From the NCBI GenBank assembly GCA_003214855.1, contig QCLC01000022.1, positions 1 to 33,753 on the forward strand: a stretch of 33,753 nt of DNA. The letters run 5' to 3'. This document shows positions 8,097 to 16,569 of the stretch, in pieces. A program made the position numbers and the translations under genes. Within the stretch, counting starts at the first letter, position 1. Each line of letters starts with the position of its first letter. Source of the DNA: Prochlorococcus sp. AG-412-I05 (GTDB lineage Bacteria > Cyanobacteriota > Cyanobacteriia > PCC-6307 > Cyanobiaceae). The notes below the pieces were generated by a model. It had not been told where the DNA came from, ran no database searches, and saw only the letters and a program-made list of their open reading frames with translations.

Positions 8097-8585
8097 ATGA
8101 ATTCGATAAAAGAAGAGACTACTCTTTATCCAAATAAAATCCAATGGACACTTGCTTTACTTGCTTCCATGGGGGTTATGTATTGGTCTCTAGCAAACTC
8201 ATTTAAGGGTGACAACTTTTCTTTTTTCTGTTCCATAATGAGTGCTTTGATGCTTCTCTTAAGTGTGGTCATGCTATTGCCAGGTTCCTCATGGCTTAAA
8301 ATTGATAGACAAGGAATTAAATTTGCACATATATTTAAAGTAACTTGCATAAAATGGCATGACATTCAGGAGTTTGGTACGTTTTCATCCGGTCCTCCGT
8401 ATCTATTGTTTAGAGAAAAATATGTTGGGTTAAACTTTAGGGGCAACTACAAAGAATTTAAAAATGCAAGGTCTACTGCTAAAGCTCTGACTGGCTTTGA
8501 AGGCTCGCTCCCGGATTCGTATGGAAAGAAACCAACGCACTTGGCTGAAATTCTAAATCAATATCATTCGATCTACAGTGAATAG
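8097..8585 (+). CDS. Membrane protein with PH-like domain
   Basis: A 162-residue protein. Two hydrophobic helices (about residues 14-32 and 41-61) are followed by SSWLKIDRQGIKFAHIFKVT and IKWHDIQEFGTF, then LLFREKYVGLNF. The short beta strands with an 'I.W.DI..f' turn resemble bacterial PH-like domains of the YdbT/STM3941 kind. The function is unknown. It stands alone, with TPR debris upstream and about 650 bp of gene-poor DNA downstream. The Met start has no clear Shine-Dalgarno. It is probably an inner-membrane protein with a cytoplasmic domain. Confidence 0.6.
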   Translation: MNSIKEETTLYPNKIQWTLALLASMGVMYWSLANSFKGDNFSFFCSIMSALMLLLSVVMLLPGSSWLKIDRQGIKFAHIFKVTCIKWHDIQEFGTFSSGPPYLLFREKYVGLNFRGNYKEFKNARSTAKALTGFEGSLPDSYGKKPTHLAEILNQYHSIYSE

Positions 8586-9235
8586 TTTGATCCTTCTTCC
8601 TTTTGATTGAAAACTTGAAATTTATGCACTGTTTAGATTTCTTTGATTCATGCCTTTGTTCCTGAACAAATATTTTTAGTGCCTTTAAGCATGACCCATA
8701 AGGCTCACAATAAGATGATACTTTATTAAGGTAAGCCAGGGAAGCAACAAGGCCTAATCTTTTTAACCATAAGCCAAAGACTTCGATTGCTTTAGTATGT
8801 TGTATATAGATTAAGAAGCTCAATCAGAAAGAGCCTCTTAGTATTGATATGTTGGTTAGAGAATCCACTGCGGTACTTGCCATTAAAGTTGGCTTGGCCA
8901 AGCCTGCTTTAGACAAATAACCTGAATCAGCTTTTGCTCCCCCTGTCGTGGGCTTGGAACGGGGAGGGTGTCTCTCGACTTCGGTAAAAATTGAAGGCAT
9001 TTGAGTGGACTGGACAAGTTGTTCCGAATCATTCGTAAAATTCCTGACCACACTTTTTAGATGGTAATGACTGCATTCGACGATTGATCAGCAAGGAAGA
9101 ATGCATGATTACTAACGCCTTTTATCTATTTACCTTCGTATACATTTCTGCACATTTGAGTCCAATCAAGCTGGAAATCATTACCTACTTATATTTACTT
9201 GAAGGTTAGATTTTGATCAAAGCTATCAACTCTAT
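8586..9235. other. Gene-poor stretch
   Basis: I see no supported gene. A 75-residue open frame on the minus strand (8824-9051) contains TTGGAKADSGYLSKAGLAKP but has no recognisable domain and no good start context. No hairpin with a T run and no repeat stood out. Confidence 0.4.
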
Positions 9236-9499
9236 CTAAAAAACGCTTAAGCCAAGAGCCGCGACAACTGAGGTGAAGATGGTAGCTATTTCATATTGAT
9301 TCCATCCATATTTTCTGACATTTCGGCTAAGTGAAAGTCCGCCAATCACTACAAGAATAGTTCCTAGCATTGCATAAAAAGCAACGCTATCTTCGGTGGG
9401 ATTCAACACTGAAGCTTCATGGCCGAAGAAAGCAGAAATTGCCATAGAAAAAGAAACCCAATAAACAATTCTCAAGAGAACAAGAATCAAAAAAGACAT
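9236..9499 (-). CDS. Small three-helix membrane protein
   Basis: 87 residues, with helices at about 3-24, 40-58 and 70-86 separated by short loops (HEASVLNPTEDS and NVRKYGWNQYE). I do not recognise the family. The hydrophobic pattern and charged loops look like a real protein. It stands alone, followed on the same strand by nothing obvious. Confidence 0.5.
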   Translation of the reverse strand: MSFLILVLLRIVYWVSFSMAISAFFGHEASVLNPTEDSVAFYAMLGTILVVIGGLSLSRNVRKYGWNQYEIATIFTSVVAALGLSVF

Positions 9500-9578
9500 T
9501 TTTATTAAGTCAATTCAACCATTCTACCATTTGGATGAAATCTTCATTCAACAAATCCCAAATAGAAACGCTAACTGG

Positions 9579-9767
9579 TTATCCTTGAGGCGCTATACAA
9601 GCAGGTTTGCCTTTAAAGGTGAGAACTTGCGTAACCTGTTGCCACATCTTCTCTGAGAGAACAGCTACAGAACTTCCCTGGCAATCGTTCTGTTGGTGCT
9701 CGCACTGCCGCACTAACTGGGCCGCTGTTGGCTTTACAGACTGTTTAGGGATCTGTTTGATGGTTTG
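9579..9767 (-). pseudogene. Decayed secreted protein, start lost
   Basis: The minus-strand frame of 62 codons has protein-like content (AAQLVRQCEHQQNDCQGSS, then LSEKMWQQVTQVLTFKGKPA) but no start codon. Just upstream in the same frame, across a TAA at 9768-9770, is TTTGVLNSTTAYD, which looks like the end of a signal peptide. I read it as a small two- to three-cysteine exported protein killed by a stop near the signal cleavage site. Confidence 0.45.
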
Positions 9768-9838
9768 TTAATCGTAAGCCGTTGTTGAGTTTAAAACTCC
9801 TGTTGTTGTAGCTTTTCTATTTCAGGTATTAGTGGCTG

Positions 9839-10033
9839 TTGAACTTTGCTTTTAAGGCCAACTGGAAAAGCACTGTTGAAATATTGTTTGCAGTACTCTG
9901 TTTCTACTTTTCCTGGCTTTTCCACTTATAGCTGGCAAGTCGTTCCTACACCTGGAAATCGTACATCATTGTGGCAACAATAGTCTTTGCCCCTGCGGCC
10001 ATCTTCTTTTTCATCTCAATCTTTGCCTGGTGA
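9839..10033 (+). pseudogene. Small membrane protein with in-frame TAG
   Basis: One frame of 65 codons begins at TTG 9839 (NFAFKANWKSTVEILFAVLC), meets a TAG after WLFHL, then continues LASRSYTWKSYIIVATIVFA to a TGA at 10031-10033. The two halves are one helix each of a two-helix protein. A single nonsense change best explains this, and no recoding signal is visible. Confidence 0.45.
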
Positions 10034-10118
10034 TTATTTTAAACGATGAGTGTCAATCAAGATGCTATCCACAGGACAAATAGCGATGATCCCATGATAC
10101 AAATGGGAGCAAGAGCAA

Positions 10119-10328
10119 CTAAGTAAGAACAATGGTCACAACAACGGCTGTAATTGAAAGAACAACAGAAGCGAGCACTAACCCTGCCGCCACATTCCCT
10201 TTGCGAATTTCAGATCGATAATCAATTGGAGTGAGTCGGTCGAACAACCAGGTTCCTCCAAGGATCAAAAGAACACTGATGAAGCTCCACCCAATGGTGA
10301 GCATCACCTGGGTGACCAACTGAGACAT
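10119..10328 (-). CDS. DUF350 membrane protein
   Basis: 69 residues from ATG 10328 (TTG 10331 adds one). Two helices flank the family's signature loop DRLTPIDYRSEIRKGNVAAG. Most DUF350 proteins repeat this unit; this is a single-unit form. DUF350 (YjfL type) occurs in envelope-stress loci with DUF4178, PspA-like and spermidine-synthase-like genes. Here it is divergent from such a set with only 58 bp between starts. The role is unknown. Confidence 0.8.
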   Translation of the reverse strand: MSQLVTQVMLTIGWSFISVLLILGGTWLFDRLTPIDYRSEIRKGNVAAGLVLASVVLSITAVVVTIVLT

Positions 10329-10386
10329 CAAAACGATTGCATCATCAACCCCTATTCTACTGAATGTGTTGACTGCCCTTGTTTTT

Positions 10387-11433
10387 ATGGCTCAGCCATC
10401 GGGCGTGCACAGACTCTTTCAGTCGATTCGACAGCAACCATTGTTGCTTTGGCCTCTTCTCAGCCTGATGATCCCCCTATGGCCGGGATGCACGGCACCA
10501 ATGCCCAAGCGTGAGCTCCTGGCCCAGGAGCTGATCTTGCAGAGTAATGGTGAAGTGATTTTCAGTCAGCCTTTTGTTCTTGATGCAGAAGCGGTTGGCG
10601 CGACACGCCTTTTTGCATCGGTTGGACTGCCTGTGAATTCGGCGATCTCGCTCACCACCGAGTTATTAAATGCGTCTGACCAAGTTGTCTTGGCATTTGA
10701 CAAAGAAGGATGGAGAGAGAGAGGAACATGGCAAGAAGACGGACAAAGCGGCATTTACGATGAATCTGACAGTTACTACGAAGTGCTGTTTAAACCAAAT
10801 CAATCAGGACAATATCGACTTCGCTTTGCAGTCGATGGTCTTGAGGATCAGGCTGGTCAAGCACTGGTGGCTCAACTTCCTCTGCGGGTCGATGTACAAG
10901 ATCGACGTGTCGATCACGGACTAGCCATTTGGACATTCTGGATCAGCTTAGGGATCGTTTTAATGTTCTTAAATAGTATTTACTGCCAAGGCCGACGTCG
11001 ATACGGGGGACGAATTGATGATCTTCTCGAAACCTCAGCTTTCACACGAATGAATTATGAAAAAGGTGTGATCATGATAAAAATGAAAGGTCGCTTTGAA
11101 CTTCTCTCTTACATCAATTCGGATGCTTACAAAAAGACATCTAGCAGCATCAAACTACCCCTAAGCCTGGAGATCATTGATGGTAACGGATTGGTCCTGC
11201 AGTCGGAAAAGATCACTCTTTATCTCAACAAAAAATCCGCAAATGATGAAGACGATCCACCCTATTGGCAGTTTAAAAAACGATTATTTTTTTATAATCC
11301 CAGGCTTAGGAGTCTTAGGTTTCGATTATCGATTCCAGAACAAATTGACTGCGTAGAACAAGAATGGATTGACTTCGACCTTCGAGATCGAATTGTATCC
11401 ATGAGACCGCTCAACATTAGGAGAATTGATTAA
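10387..11433 (+). CDS. Membrane-anchored protein of the DUF350/DUF4178 locus
   Basis: 348 residues from ATG 10387; GTG 10366 is an alternative. An N-terminal hydrophobic segment ends LWPGC, a poor but possible lipobox. It is followed by a beta-rich extracytoplasmic domain (about 45-180), a transmembrane helix (about 187-207, AIWTFWISLGIVLMFLNSIY) and a cytoplasmic C-terminal domain with many basic strands (KRLFFYNPRLRSLRFRL). I do not recognise either domain. The stop TAA shares its last A with the ATG of the next gene (TAATG), so it is first in a coupled operon. Confidence 0.7.
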   Translation: MAQPSGVHRLFQSIRQQPLLLWPLLSLMIPLWPGCTAPMPKRELLAQELILQSNGEVIFSQPFVLDAEAVGATRLFASVGLPVNSAISLTTELLNASDQVVLAFDKEGWRERGTWQEDGQSGIYDESDSYYEVLFKPNQSGQYRLRFAVDGLEDQAGQALVAQLPLRVDVQDRRVDHGLAIWTFWISLGIVLMFLNSIYCQGRRRYGGRIDDLLETSAFTRMNYEKGVIMIKMKGRFELLSYINSDAYKKTSSSIKLPLSLEIIDGNGLVLQSEKITLYLNKKSANDEDDPPYWQFKKRLFFYNPRLRSLRFRLSIPEQIDCVEQEWIDFDLRDRIVSMRPLNIRRID

Positions 11434-11666
11434 TGCATCGCCCTCTTCTTTTGGTCCTATCAATCTCAGTCATACTGCTCGGAACGAACGATTCAATCCA
11501 CCGCCCAACGATCTACCGCCTCGGGAATGATGGAACGCCCTACAGCCAACCATCATCCGCTGGAGGTGTCATCTACCGAGGCTCCGGTAGCGGTGGTCAG
11601 TGGCGCACCAGTTCACGGGGGGGCTGGAGTGGTTTTCAGGGACGTGGACCATCGGGTGTGAAGTGA
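11433..11666 (+). CDS. Small Gly/Ser/Arg-rich secreted peptide
   Basis: 77 residues. A short signal-like segment (RPLLLVLSISVILLG) is followed by a low-complexity tail rich in Gly, Ser, Arg and aromatics (SGSGGQWRTSSRGGWSGFQG). I do not recognise the family. Both ends support it as a real gene: its ATG overlaps the upstream stop (TAATG), and its TGA overlaps the next start (GTGA). The tail ends close to the membrane-protein partner and could act as a flexible or RNA/polyanion-binding segment, but that is a guess. Confidence 0.55.
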   Translation: MHRPLLLVLSISVILLGTNDSIHRPTIYRLGNDGTPYSQPSSAGGVIYRGSGSGGQWRTSSRGGWSGFQGRGPSGVK

Positions 11667-13204
11667 CGAATTCCATCGCACCCAGCCAAGTGCGCGTGCT
11701 TCTGGTGACAGCGATGCTTTCGTCAGCCGCCGGACTGATTCTCGAGCTCTTGCTGGTGACGCAAGCCAGCTACCTCGCAGGGAATGCCACCCTGGCGACA
11801 GGCGTGGTGGTGGGCACCTTCCTCGCCGCCATGGGTCTTGGAGCCTGGTTGACTGAATTTTTAGCCGTCTCTGCAACTCCACAACCAGCCTTATTGCGCT
11901 GCCTGTTGATCGTCGAACTCAGTCTATGCCCCTTGTGTTTGCTCGGACCTTTGGGGTTATTTCAACTGTTTGCCATTGATGGTCCTCTTTGGTTAGCCGT
12001 TGTCATTCTCACCATTCTGGTTGGTGTCTTGGGGGGCATGGAACTTCCATTAATCACCCGGCTTCTGGAGACACAACAACAGCTCAGGCAGGTCTTGGCA
12101 CGCGTTCTTGCCCTCGATTACTGCGGGTCATTGCTTGGAGCATTGGCATTCCCCTTGCTGCTTTTGCCAACACTTGGGTTACTGCCAACTGCAGCCGCTC
12201 TTTCCTTGGTTCCCATCGGCTGCGCATGCTGGCTCAGCTGGTCGTTCGATGATTTACGTCGATGGCGACGTGGAACACTCTTCGCCATTCCCTTGGTTGC
12301 AACAGGAGGATTTTTCTCTATCCCATTGGGAGATCGCATCGAAGACAACCTCTACTCAGACCCAGTCATCAGAAGAGTTCAGAGTCGGTATCAACGCATC
12401 GTTTTAACGCGTAGACGTGGTGATATGCGTCTTTACTTGGATGGCAATCTTCAATTTTCCAGTCGCGATGAATATCGCTACCACGAGGCCTTGGTTCATC
12501 CGGCAATGTCGGCTCACCCCAAGCCAAAACACGTTCTACTTCTCGGAGCAGGCGATGGATTGGCCCTAAGGGAAGTGTTGCGCTGGCCAAGCGTGGAACG
12601 CATCGACCTCATCGAACTGGACAAAGCCATTCTGACCATGGCTCAAGAGCACCCAGCGCTTCAACGCCTTAACCAAAACAGCTTCGCAGATCCAAGAGTG
12701 CATGTTCAGGTTGGTGATGCATTCGGGTTGATATCGGAAATGCCGGGCCCTTTTGATGTGGTGATTGCTGACTTTCCTGATCCAGACACAGCTGCAGTGG
12801 CAAGGCTTTACAGCGTTGGCTTCTACAACCGTTTGATCAAACAACTCGATTCCGATGGTGTCTTCGTGACACAAGCCAGTACCCCCTTTTTTACGCCATT
12901 GGTGCTGGCATCCATCGAAAAAAGTCTTCAACATCTGCCTGTGCAGACCCATCCTTACAGTGTGACGGTGCCAAGTTTTGGGCCATGGGGCTTCGTGCTC
13001 GCGCATCGCGAAAGCCAACAACTTGCTTTTCAAGCGGTGCCCTTTGAAGCGAAATGGTTTGATCACGCTCAACTCACTCGGATGTTGGAATTTCCAAGGG
13101 ACTACAGACCCTCCGATGAGGATTCCGTACAGGCGAATCGACTCACCAGGCCCATTCTGATTGACTATCAACGCAGAGATCGCTGGTCAGCCCCCATCCG
13201 CTAA
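11663..13204 (+). CDS. Membrane-embedded spermidine synthase homologue
   Basis: 513 residues from GTG 11663, chosen because it overlaps the upstream stop as GTGA; the longer frame back to 11600 would overlap the previous gene. Residues 1-225 are about seven hydrophobic helices. The rest is an SpeE-type domain: DEYRYHEALVHPAM (269-282), HVLLLGAGDGLALREVL with GAGDG at 295-299, LIELD ending at 320, and IADFPDPD. The Asp370 and Asp373 of that last motif align with the catalytic DSTDP of spermidine synthases, although Ser and Thr are replaced. FYNRLIKQLDSDGVFVTQ matches the end of the fold. It could transfer aminopropyl groups at the membrane; the substrate is unknown. No AdoMet decarboxylase is next to it. 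Confidence 0.85.
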   Translation: MTNSIAPSQVRVLLVTAMLSSAAGLILELLLVTQASYLAGNATLATGVVVGTFLAAMGLGAWLTEFLAVSATPQPALLRCLLIVELSLCPLCLLGPLGLFQLFAIDGPLWLAVVILTILVGVLGGMELPLITRLLETQQQLRQVLARVLALDYCGSLLGALAFPLLLLPTLGLLPTAAALSLVPIGCACWLSWSFDDLRRWRRGTLFAIPLVATGGFFSIPLGDRIEDNLYSDPVIRRVQSRYQRIVLTRRRGDMRLYLDGNLQFSSRDEYRYHEALVHPAMSAHPKPKHVLLLGAGDGLALREVLRWPSVERIDLIELDKAILTMAQEHPALQRLNQNSFADPRVHVQVGDAFGLISEMPGPFDVVIADFPDPDTAAVARLYSVGFYNRLIKQLDSDGVFVTQASTPFFTPLVLASIEKSLQHLPVQTHPYSVTVPSFGPWGFVLAHRESQQLAFQAVPFEAKWFDHAQLTRMLEFPRDYRPSDEDSVQANRLTRPILIDYQRRDRWSAPIR

Positions 13205-13815
13205 TGCTTTTTATTCTGATTCTCGTCCTGATAGCAGCTCTAGCTGTATGGCTTCGGTTCCGCTCCAAACGCATGGCCGCAGGACGACATGCAAAGCTGG
13301 AAGGGAAAGTTGCGACAGAGCGAACACTGTTCACCCTTCAGATTGGTGATGTTGTGCAATATCAAAAACGTGATTGGATTCTTGAAACCATTTACCGTTA
13401 TCAACAGGATCAATTCGAGTGGGTTGAATACCTATTACGAGACAATTCTGACGCAGCATGGCTCGTGGTTGTTGAAGATGATTGGTTAGAAGTGAGCTGG
13501 CTAACTCCTGTGCCTGAGGACCAACTACGAATCGAGCTACCGCCACCAAGATACATCGACTACAAAGGCACTTACTATTCATTGAGGGAGAAAGGAGAAG
13601 CAAAATACGCAACAGAAGGCAGAGCTAACAATCAGGCAGGAAGCTGCTTATTTTATGATTACCAAACAGCAGAAGGCTTAAAACTCAGCCTTGAGGTGTA
13701 CGACTCAAAAAACGAAGGAGGCCTTGATATCAACGCTGGCAGAAAGGTAGATTCTCGCGACCTCTCTCTTCTTCCAGGAGACGGCAGGAGTGTATATGCA
13801 AATATATCACGCTAA
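13204..13815 (+). CDS. DUF4178 protein
   Basis: 203 residues. An N-terminal helix (1-18) is followed by a beta-rich domain: LQIGDVVQYQKRDWILETIY, then FEWVEYLLRDNSDAAWLVVV, VEDDWLEVSWLTPV and DYKGTYYSLREKGEAKYATEG. This strand and aromatic pattern is that of DUF4178 (YjfK type). The start ATG shares its A with the stop of the spermidine-synthase gene (TAATG). It closes the four-gene operon. DUF4178, DUF350 and membrane SpeE proteins are known to co-occur in PspA-type envelope-stress loci, but no PspA gene is visible here. Confidence 0.8.
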   Translation: MLFILILVLIAALAVWLRFRSKRMAAGRHAKLEGKVATERTLFTLQIGDVVQYQKRDWILETIYRYQQDQFEWVEYLLRDNSDAAWLVVVEDDWLEVSWLTPVPEDQLRIELPPPRYIDYKGTYYSLREKGEAKYATEGRANNQAGSCLFYDYQTAEGLKLSLEVYDSKNEGGLDINAGRKVDSRDLSLLPGDGRSVYANISR

Positions 13816-13820
13816 CTTGA

Positions 13821-14024
13821 TTACAAAAAATAAATTACAACAAGGCAATCACAATTAATCCGCAGTATGCCATTGCCTATGCAAATAGGAGCATAGTGAA
13901 GGAGAAGCAAGGTGATCTACACGGATCATGTTCTGATGCAAAGAAAGCAGCATCTCTTGGAGATCAATCAACAGCAAAATGGTTAAACAGTGAAGCTGGT
14001 GCCTGGTGCCACAATATGCAATGA
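13821..14024 (+). pseudogene. TPR/Sel1-like C-terminal relic
   Basis: The frame opens just after a TGA with no ATG and reads NKAITINPQYAIAYANRS, then a Sel1-like end DAKKAASLGDQSTAKWL, to a stop at 14024. The final bases and flank resemble those after the TPR relic at 7593-7909 (GTGCCAC-ATATGC in both), so the two are paralogous copies, including some 3' flank. Confidence 0.65.
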
Positions 14025-14051
14025 GGGGATAGAGCTTCTGTGAGTTTATAA

Positions 14052-14141
14052 AGATCAACGAGTAAAGAACCAAGAGAACTCAATGGTACCTGTGAGGATT
14101 GGAAGAAAGCAGCAGAACTCGGAGATGAAGATGCTGCCAAG
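14052..14141 (+). pseudogene. TPR end fused in frame to the next gene's leader
   Basis: The frame opens after a TAA at 14049-14051 and reads NGTCEDWKKAAELGDEDAAK, a third copy of the TPR family's C-terminal unit. It runs without a stop into the frame of the Bax-inhibitor-1-type gene. It has no start codon of its own, so it is debris joined in frame and is probably not translated as a fusion. Confidence 0.6.
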
Positions 14142-14234
14142 TTGGCAGACCCGCCAATTCACAATATTTACAACTATTTAGCTCAAGTGGTCAAAAGAGA
14201 ATTAAAACTAGGATTGCAAAAAGAAAATAGCCTT

Positions 14235-14903
14235 ATGCTTTCATCTGACGTATTTAACCGAACAAAACTTATAGGGCCTGAACTATCTCTACCCACGTAT
14301 AGTACCCTAATCGGCATCGTTCTCTCCTGGGGATTTCTAATTAATTGGATTATTGTCCAATATGTCGACAGCACTTTTGTTTTTGAAAATACTCCCTCAT
14401 TGATTTTTTGCCTTCTTTACTTTGCCAGTTGCTTCTATGGAGTATACCTTTTTAACAAGTCAACCGATCCTGCTATAAGTTTTATTGGTTACAACTTTGT
14501 CGTCATTCCATTTGGCTTGGTTGTTGACATAGTCATAGGCGCTTATGCACCCGGAACAGTAATGCAAGCAATACAAACTACAGCAATTATGACTTTTATC
14601 ATGATGGCTCTAGGCAGTTTGGTCCCACAATTTTTCAGAGGTATCTATGCATTGATTAGTCTTTCATTGTTATCAGTCGTCATAGCTGAGCTGATCCTTA
14701 TGTTTTTCTTTGGCCAGCAAGTAGGTGTTATTGATTGGATTGTTGCTCTAATATTCTGTGGCTATATCGGCTATGATTGGGGCAGAGCATTAGCAATACC
14801 TAGAACAGTAGACAATGCCATCGACAGCGCAGCAGCTATTTATATGGATATCATCAATTTATTCCTAAGAATTCTCCGTATTCTTGGCAGTAGCAAACGA
14901 TAG
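14235..14903 (+). CDS. Bax inhibitor-1 family membrane protein
   Basis: 222 residues from ATG 14235 (MLSSDVFNRTKL); a TTG at 14142 would add TPR debris and is unlikely. There are seven hydrophobic helices. The end GYIGYDWGRALAIP followed by AAIYMDIINLFLRILRILG is the hallmark of the BI-1/YccA family, whose paired acidic residues gate a pH-dependent calcium leak in bacterial homologues. The role here is unknown. It lies directly after TPR relics and is followed by 190 bp without genes. Confidence 0.8.
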   Translation: MLSSDVFNRTKLIGPELSLPTYSTLIGIVLSWGFLINWIIVQYVDSTFVFENTPSLIFCLLYFASCFYGVYLFNKSTDPAISFIGYNFVVIPFGLVVDIVIGAYAPGTVMQAIQTTAIMTFIMMALGSLVPQFFRGIYALISLSLLSVVIAELILMFFFGQQVGVIDWIVALIFCGYIGYDWGRALAIPRTVDNAIDSAAAIYMDIINLFLRILRILGSSKR

Positions 14904-15091
14904 ACCACCAAATCAGCTTGCTGTCCGACAAACATACATGGTTTAATTAGGTATCGTCTTTGTACATAGTACTGAAACTTAATCAACGAACTATTCATCA
15001 ACCTTAAGCTCCTACTTTATCCAATAGCAGAAGATCCCAAAGGATGCAACTTGCAAAGAGCTCTTAGGTGGTTTTCGTACCATAAGGGAAT

Positions 15092-15394
15092 CTAAGCATA
15101 GCTTAGACCGGTTATCCTATAGCCTCTTCTTTTCGATCTTTTGTTGCATATTCGAGGGTCAAGAATGGACAGGTAAGTTATTGTTATACCGTAGGATCTA
15201 GGCAGCAAATCCAAGAAGGTTGCCGGAATGAATGCATAAAACATGCTAAACAAGAAAAAATATACCCCCAAGATCCTCCAACGAATTGTGTGAAGCCAAA
15301 ACAACCAGCCAAATACGAAAGCCCATATAGTCGCGCAGATATGACTTACATATTTCTGATTTAGGAAATCATGCTCGTGAACATATAGAGGCAT
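15092..15394 (-). CDS. Small two-helix membrane protein
   Basis: 100 residues with hydrophobic segments at about 19-36 (ICATIWAFVFGWLFWLH) and 41-64 (ILGVYFFLFSMFYAFIPATF) and a basic tail (NKRSKRRGYR). I do not recognise the family. No clear Shine-Dalgarno precedes the ATG. It is plausible but unproven. Confidence 0.4.
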   Translation of the reverse strand: MPLYVHEHDFLNQKYVSHICATIWAFVFGWLFWLHTIRWRILGVYFFLFSMFYAFIPATFLDLLPRSYGITITYLSILDPRICNKRSKRRGYRITGLSYA

Positions 15395-15861
15395 TTTGAT
15401 TGGATTTTACCTAATCCTCCATTAGGTTATATTCAAATGCATTGTCCATTTTGACCAATCAATCGTGTCTCGTAAAACACGTCAACTGGCCACAGAGCGG
15501 TAAGGAGAACTAGAAATATTTTGCCCATATCCGAGACAAGGACTTGCAGAATTCCTTCTAAGCCAGACTAAAGAGACAGGAAAATACTTAAAAGTTGCTG
15601 GGGCAGCACTGTCAGTGACATCTAAGTGCCTCTAAGGCCCCCTCTTCAAGACGGCAAGAAGTCTCTCCCTGCCTAGACTAAAGGCATCGGAGTACGCCAC
15701 CTCTTGATGTCACGGAGAAGAACTGCTTTTGCTGCTGCGTTTTATTGACCAAAATCGCGAGGCAAGATAAAATATTTTTACCCGAAATTGACCTATTTGG
15801 GTATTACGCAGGCGTAACTGATTAATGCTTCCTTCTGCGGTCTCGGGCGATCGTTAAATCA
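15395..15861. other. Gene-poor stretch before a broken small ORF
   Basis: I see no supported gene in these 467 bp. Imperfect complementary pieces around 15598-15640 (GGGGC and GGCCCC) could fold, but no terminator or promoter frames a clear RNA. Confidence 0.35.
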
Positions 15862-15969
15862 ATGACCAACTTTCAGGATGCAGCATTGTTGGTCAACGAG
15901 TTAAGCCAAGATGCGCAGCTTGAGCTGTATAAGAGCTGGTAGAAGGAGCTTGCTGGGCTACGTAAATGA
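15862..15969 (+). pseudogene. Short ORF with one in-frame TAG
   Basis: The frame starts at ATG 15862 as TNFQDAALLVNELSQDAQLE, reaches LYKSW and a TAG, then KELAGLRK and TGA. The first 26 codons are amphipathic and end at the TAG. A resemblance to Nif11-type leaders (helical, acidic, 'Fq.D..L...L') is weak. It may be a complete 26-residue peptide or a nonsense-mutated 34-residue one. Confidence 0.3.
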
Positions 15970-15995
15970 GCCAATAATGCAGGTAAGTACAGGAA

Positions 15996-16388
15996 ATGCC
16001 AATGCTCAAAGTCACTGCTGCATTTGCCTTGGGTTGCGGATTATGGGTCGGTGGGTCTCAGATGGTCTTGTCTCAAGTGTCGGGTCAACCACCACCGGAA
16101 GGATCGATCGAAGCTTCCTGTACTTCGAACGTTACAGAATTCTGCAAAGTGAAGGTAGACAAATCAAGAAATAGCATCGCTATTTGGTTTCCGCAAGACC
16201 GCTATCAATCATCCATAGAAAATACATATACGGGATCCTGTCTCGACCCAGGTTGCGTCTTGCTTAATCCAGATTGGGGCTATATAGAACGTGGAACAAC
16301 TCGACTTGTAAGCATCACAAGTAAGGGGTTGACCATAGAAAGAATGAGTGATGGCTTTAGGACAGTGATCACTTACTTTGTGGATTAG
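15996..16388 (+). CDS. Small secreted protein, four cysteines in mature part
   Basis: 130 residues (ATG 15996, or ATG 16002). The hydrophobic N-terminus LKVTAAFALGCGLWVGGSQM is a signal peptide. The mature part has SCTSNVTEFCKVKV and TGSCLDPGCVLLNP, two cysteine pairs that could form disulfides in the periplasm. I do not recognise the family. The palindrome-rich region starts about 60 bp downstream. Confidence 0.55.
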   Translation: MPMLKVTAAFALGCGLWVGGSQMVLSQVSGQPPPEGSIEASCTSNVTEFCKVKVDKSRNSIAIWFPQDRYQSSIENTYTGSCLDPGCVLLNPDWGYIERGTTRLVSITSKGLTIERMSDGFRTVITYFVD

Positions 16389-16446
16389 CGCTTCATGCGT
16401 GGAGAAATGTAGGCGATACCTCTTTGCGGCCCGTAAATTCCTGTCA

Positions 16447-16458
16447 GGCCGCGCGGCC
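16447..16458. repeat. Perfect 12-bp palindrome
   Basis: GGCCGCGCGGCC reads the same on both strands. It is the first of four palindromes in 272 bp between two small secreted-protein genes. Confidence 0.8.
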
Positions 16459-16484
16459 GGAGAAGCCTTGCTAACCCGGCTCCC

Positions 16485-16500
16485 CGCTTGCTAGCAAGCG
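16485..16500. repeat. Perfect 16-bp palindrome
   Basis: CGCTTGCTAGCAAGCG is identical on both strands, with no spacer. It is the second of the cluster. Confidence 0.85.
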
Positions 16501-16547
16501 AGGTTATCTGCCAACCAAAAACCAGTGGGGCAAAGGAAGCAAACTCC

Positions 16548-16569
16548 TCACCTGCACCGGTGCAGGTGA
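16548..16569. repeat. Perfect 22-bp palindrome
   Basis: A palindrome centred on GCACCGGTGC, with 11-bp arms and no spacer. Its left arm overlaps ACTCCTCAC (16543-16551), a partial Yfr1 core. No T run follows, and a spacer-free palindrome is a poor terminator, so a protein-binding site is a fair alternative. Confidence 0.85.

Noticed and set aside
8824-9051. 75-codon minus frame in the 8.6-9.2 kb gap
   Set aside because: No recognised domain, poor start context and basic Pro-rich start. It is left as unassigned.
11600-11662. Longer start for the spermidine-synthase gene
   Set aside because: It would overlap the upstream gene by 67 bp with non-family residues. GTG 11663 gives the typical GTGA overlap and a proper first helix.
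16543-16551. ACTCCTCAC, the 5' half of the Yfr1 core
   Set aside because: The 3' half of the core does not follow, the piece runs into the 22-bp palindrome, and there is no terminator with a T run. It is not called as a separate RNA.
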